From Leuctra nigra (taxonomy: Eukaryota; Arthropoda; Insecta; Plecoptera; Leuctridae), in contig OW203764.1 of assembly GCA_934045905.1 (NCBI GenBank), forward strand, positions 24,912,954 through 24,976,953: a DNA stretch of 64,000 nt, given 5' to 3'. Made by a program: the position numbers and the translations under genes. Positions 62,001 through 64,000 of the stretch are shown piece by piece. Every line of letters starts with the position of its first letter. The first letter of the stretch is position 1. The notes beneath the pieces were generated by a model. That model did no database searches and had not been told where the DNA came from. It saw nothing but the letters and a program-made list of their open reading frames with translations.

Positions 62001-63809
62001 GCCGGCGTTAGAGGGTTTACATCCAGACATGCGTCAAAATACTGAGGATTACAAGTGACCCCATTCTTGAATTCTTCACAGTATTTTCTGAAATGGCTAT
62101 AATCTGGCTTGTTAAAGTAATGAAGGTACTACTAGGTAGTAATATACCTTGTTATGCTGCTCAGCTTTGAACCCATGACATTACAAAGTTATTCTACCTG
62201 ATAGGACGGTCATGAGTGCCAGCGCTGCTATTGCTCCAAGAAATACTGTAAGCCGTGGATGTCGCATCGCCATAATAGCAGCGATGAAGAAGGTTTTGTC
62301 ACCAAGCTCCGATACAATGATGACGGATAAAGACGCAACGAAGGCATGGATGAAACCAAGATTACTGGTAGCTCCATTACCAGTTGTACTTGCTTCTGAA
62401 ATCTTGTCAAGTCCAATATTCTGGAAATAAATTAACAAAATATGTTATTTAAAGCCAGGTTTACATGAACGGAATTTTATTGATACACCAGAACGATTTT
62501 CGTACATTAGTCAATCACAGCGTATTCACGGAGGTCTCCCCCCCCCCCCCCCCCCCCAAAAACAGCTCTGTTAAAAAGGAAGAGATTTCAAAACGTCTTG
62601 GAAGTTAATCGTAGGCCAAAAGTCAATCAAGGCATTAAAACAACCACACACTGACGCGAACCAGTCCGGTTTAAAAATTACAATTTTTTAAGTGGAACTA
62701 CTTCACCGCTGCCAAATGTGACTCTCTCTTCTATAAAATCTCGTTTTGTTCAAACAAGCCCTGTTTAGTCTAAATGGTAGAAACACATAGTGGGACTCCA
62801 GCCTCAGTATTTCATCAAGAGAATGGTTAAAATGCGCCCTTGATTTTTCTCCGAGGCTTGCGATTAGCTGATGTAAGAAAATCGTTCTGGTGTATGAATT
62901 AAATTCTGGTCATGTGAAGTGAACCCTTCTTTAGAACTCAGTCAACAGAATTAATTTCTCACTTGAACATCTGTAATTTAAATGTGTCAGGAAAATTTTC
63001 AAATAATGTTTTATTAGTGGGCTCACTAAGTTTGAACAAAATAAGATTTTAATAGGTAAGACGTAAGAGAGAGTCACATTTTAGTGGTGCGGTATAATCC
63101 CACTTAAAAAAAATTGTAATTTTCAAACCGAGCTGGTTAAGATGCAATAGTATGACTTTGGCCTATGAATAACTTCAAACTTCCAAGACTTTTTGATATC
63201 TGCTCAGTTCATAACAGAGCTGTTTTTTGGGAAAACGGTTTTCTCAAGCAATAAAATCATTTAATTTGCGTTGACGCCCAGAGATAAGCTCTTCCAAGTC
63301 GTCAGCAAAATAAGTCTCTTTCACAAAACTGTTTTGTAATTGAGGTTTTCTTTTGCATTGACTCTACTGATTCACAATAGTACTAGTACAAAGTAGATCG
63401 GACTGATGATCTTGAATAACATACATTATCAAAACACATAGTAACTAATTAAGTAGAACTTAAATTGACACTGTAAAAGCTGCAATGCACAATGAATGTA
63501 TCGAATAAGAAACAGGTAGTGTACTAGTGATAATGCTCATAGCTAAATGTTATCGAACTCCAAAACAAAAATATCTGGCAATTCTTTGTTGTACCAAGAT
63601 AACAAAACAATCAAGTTTTAATGATTAACTGATTACAAGCGTTAAATACGTACCACTGGGAGTGGGGAATCTGTTTTTATATGTGGTTCGTCATCTACAG
63701 GTTCTTTTTCAGCTGAAGTGTAGCTTGTTGCTGATAAGAGAATGACACACAAGGCAAGAGTTTCTAGTGCATGCCACTTCACAAACCGACGAAATCTTAA
63801 ACTGATCAT
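58947..63809 (-). CDS. TMEM165: TMEM165/GDT1 family (UPF0016) Golgi cation-proton exchanger, six coding exons
   Basis: I assembled this gene from six exons on the minus strand: 63654-63809, 62198-62420, 61075-61250, 59910-60092, 59120-59225 and 58947-59020. All junctions are GT/AG and phases agree, giving 305 residues plus TAA; the vertebrate protein is about 324. The ATG at 63807-63809 is the first after an in-frame TAG 27 nt upstream. Residues ~8-33 look like a signal or anchor segment ending ATSYTSA. The two UPF0016 signatures are ELGDKT (residues 90-95) and EWGDRS (230-235), each in a membrane segment; I count six hydrophobic spans after the leader. An acidic loop with EGQEELEEVQ separates the two halves. 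Family knowledge: these proteins exchange Mn2+ or Ca2+ for protons in the Golgi and support glycosylation. Nothing is missing or frameshifted. The symbol rests on family recognition from conserved motifs, not on a search. Confidence 0.95.
59120..59225 (-). CDS. TMEM165: TMEM165 coding exon 5
   Basis: Residues 247-281 plus one base. The acceptor is TTTTGTAG|GATGTA and the donor ACAG|GTAAGA. It encodes the highly conserved segment VGGVLGHALCTGLAVLGGRM and then IAQRISVRT. The glycine-rich span is a transmembrane helix, and GGRMIAQ is diagnostic of the animal family. Confidence 0.95.
59910..60092 (-). CDS. TMEM165: TMEM165 coding exon 4 (second GDT1 motif)
   Basis: Residues 186-246 in 61 whole codons. 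The acceptor is TTCTGCAG|TATGAG and the donor GAGAG|GTATAT. It carries the second signature in the context FLAEWGDRSQLTTILLAARE, the internal-repeat partner of the ELGDKT motif in exon 2. The first third is a charged loop of lower conservation. The exon is noticeably richer in CpG than its introns. Confidence 0.95.
61075..61250 (-). CDS. TMEM165: TMEM165 coding exon 3 (third span and acidic loop)
   Basis: Residues 127-185. The acceptor is TTTTGCAG|TTTTCT and the donor GATGAG|GTAATT. The exon encodes a membrane segment around YTYYISTALFAFFGLKML and then a cytosolic acidic, helical loop (EGQEELEEVQLDLRKREDE) typical of animal TMEM165 proteins. The exon starts in phase 1 and ends in phase 0, consistent with its neighbours. 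Confidence 0.95.
61404..61563. mobile_element. 160-bp MITE in TMEM165 intron 2
   Basis: The ends are inverted copies: GGGGCCAATTCTCGAGATTT at the left and the complement of GGGGCCAATTCTTGAGATTT at the right. The match continues through ACGTTTTGAAACCG. Inner sequence also pairs partly (AAACGTAAAA motifs). There is no coding potential, and the target-site duplication is not resolved. Confidence 0.75.
62198..62420 (-). CDS. TMEM165: TMEM165 coding exon 2 (first GDT1 motif)
   Basis: Residues 53-126 plus one base of the next codon. The acceptor is TTTCCAG|AATATT and the donor TCAG|GTAGAA. A short Ser/Thr/Gly-rich lumenal linker leads into the first conserved core, FIHAFVASLSVIIV followed by SELGDKTFFIAAIMA. 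The acidic and Asp residues of this motif are the expected cation-binding residues of the family. A second hydrophobic span (FLGAIAALALMTVL) follows. Confidence 0.95.
62457..62925. mobile_element. MITE in TMEM165 intron 1
   Basis: Terminal inverted repeats of ~60 bp pair 62457-62518 with 62862-62925; both contain ATACACCAGAACGATTTTC. The element lies in the intron between exons 1 and 2. I see no coding potential and no convincing target-site duplication. It contains the left arm of another inverted repeat (62555-62762). Confidence 0.65.
62555..63231. repeat. inverted repeat interleaved with the intronic MITE
   Basis: The left arm 62555-62762 matches the reverse complement of 63020-63231. Shared landmarks are CCCAAAAACAGCTCTGTTA, the GGCCAAAAGTC / GACTTTGGCC pair, the AAATTACAATTTTTT tract and the GTTTTGTTCAAAC region. 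Arms are about 210 bp with scattered mismatches. A 20-base poly-C run (62538-62557) abuts the left end. Confidence 0.65.
63654..63809 (-). CDS. TMEM165: TMEM165 coding exon 1 (start, leader segment)
   Basis: This exon encodes residues 1-52. It opens MISLRFRRFVKWHALETLAL, a basic N-terminus followed by a hydrophobic stretch, as in a signal peptide, and continues into a charged linker (EKEPVDDEPHIK). The donor reads GTG|GTACGT and leaves the frame in phase 0. The ATG context GCAAGATG is favourable. An upstream TTG codon in the same frame is not needed as a start. Confidence 0.85.
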
Positions 63810-64000
63810 CTTGCGAAAAGCAAGCAATAGATACTACTTCCAATAAAATAACCTAATATTTTCGTAGGTAGCAACAATCCCAGCTAGGCAATCCGTAATT
63901 TGTACCTAGTAAGGTAGAGTAGGTACGGTCTACTTTGGCATTTATATAACCTGAAAAATAAAAGGTATATCAATTAACTGATTAGGTATATTTGTGTGCT
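63810..64000 (-). promoter_or_regulatory. presumed 5' UTR and promoter-proximal region of TMEM165
   Basis: This is the 191 bases upstream of the TMEM165 start codon. An in-frame TAG lies 27 nt before the ATG, so no coding extension is possible within it. The stretch is AT-rich and I see no decisive TATA box or initiator. The label rests on position only. Confidence 0.4.

Noticed and set aside
61833..62045. 70-codon plus-strand frame inside a TMEM165 intron
   Set aside because: No recognisable domain, no neighbouring exons, and it lies antisense in an intron; left as probable chance, though expression data could change this.

Overview
The window is an AT-rich animal contig, most likely from an insect and plausibly a hemipteran. 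The evidence is one intron-containing gene with metazoan splice signals, several DNA-transposon and MITE families, a tRNA-derived SINE whose 3' half ends in a 'gacgttaaacccca' phrase, and a 47-bp satellite. The hemipteran placement is inference. A 200-base run of N lies at 2801-3000.

The only gene I can support is at the right end on the minus strand (58947-63809). It has six coding exons and encodes a complete 305-residue TMEM165/GDT1 (UPF0016) protein. This is a Golgi-type multi-pass transporter of the Mn2+/Ca2+-H+ exchanger family, with both signature motifs (ELGDKT and EWGDRS). Its introns carry MITEs. The remaining ~58 kb looks like a gene desert or a very large intron filled with repeats.

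Layout. 1-2800: unassigned. 3001-4640: copy 1 of a complex repeat (family H) with four internal ~270-bp tandem units. 7452-7819: a palindrome with tetranucleotide microsatellites at its apex. 8580-15774: a 47-bp satellite with nested higher-order repeats, split at 12976-14764 by a 1789-bp hAT element with an 8-bp target-site duplication; that hAT is itself interrupted by a TA-flanked foldback element. 18.4-22.3 kb: a GAAA microsatellite and four MITEs. 22683-25849: a 3.17-kb palindrome holding two partial, broken copies of a CXC-domain transposon-type protein and 26 nuclear-receptor-like half-sites, all on a 10-bp spacing. 26.8-47.5 kb: at least six copies of a dispersed repeat (family R), a second TA foldback element (32384), copy 2 of family H in inverted orientation (40602-41954) and further MITEs. 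49976-51072: a second hAT with an 8-bp duplication and a transposase remnant, abutting a near-perfect 94-nt hairpin, then a tRNA-derived SINE. 54.6-58.9 kb: two small MITEs, long poly-G tracts and the probable 3' end of the TMEM165 transcript.

The transposon layers give a relative chronology at 8.5-15.8 kb: satellite first, then hAT insertion, then foldback insertion. Most long predicted reading frames in the window are artefacts of the satellite, whose monomer has no stop codon in any plus-strand frame.
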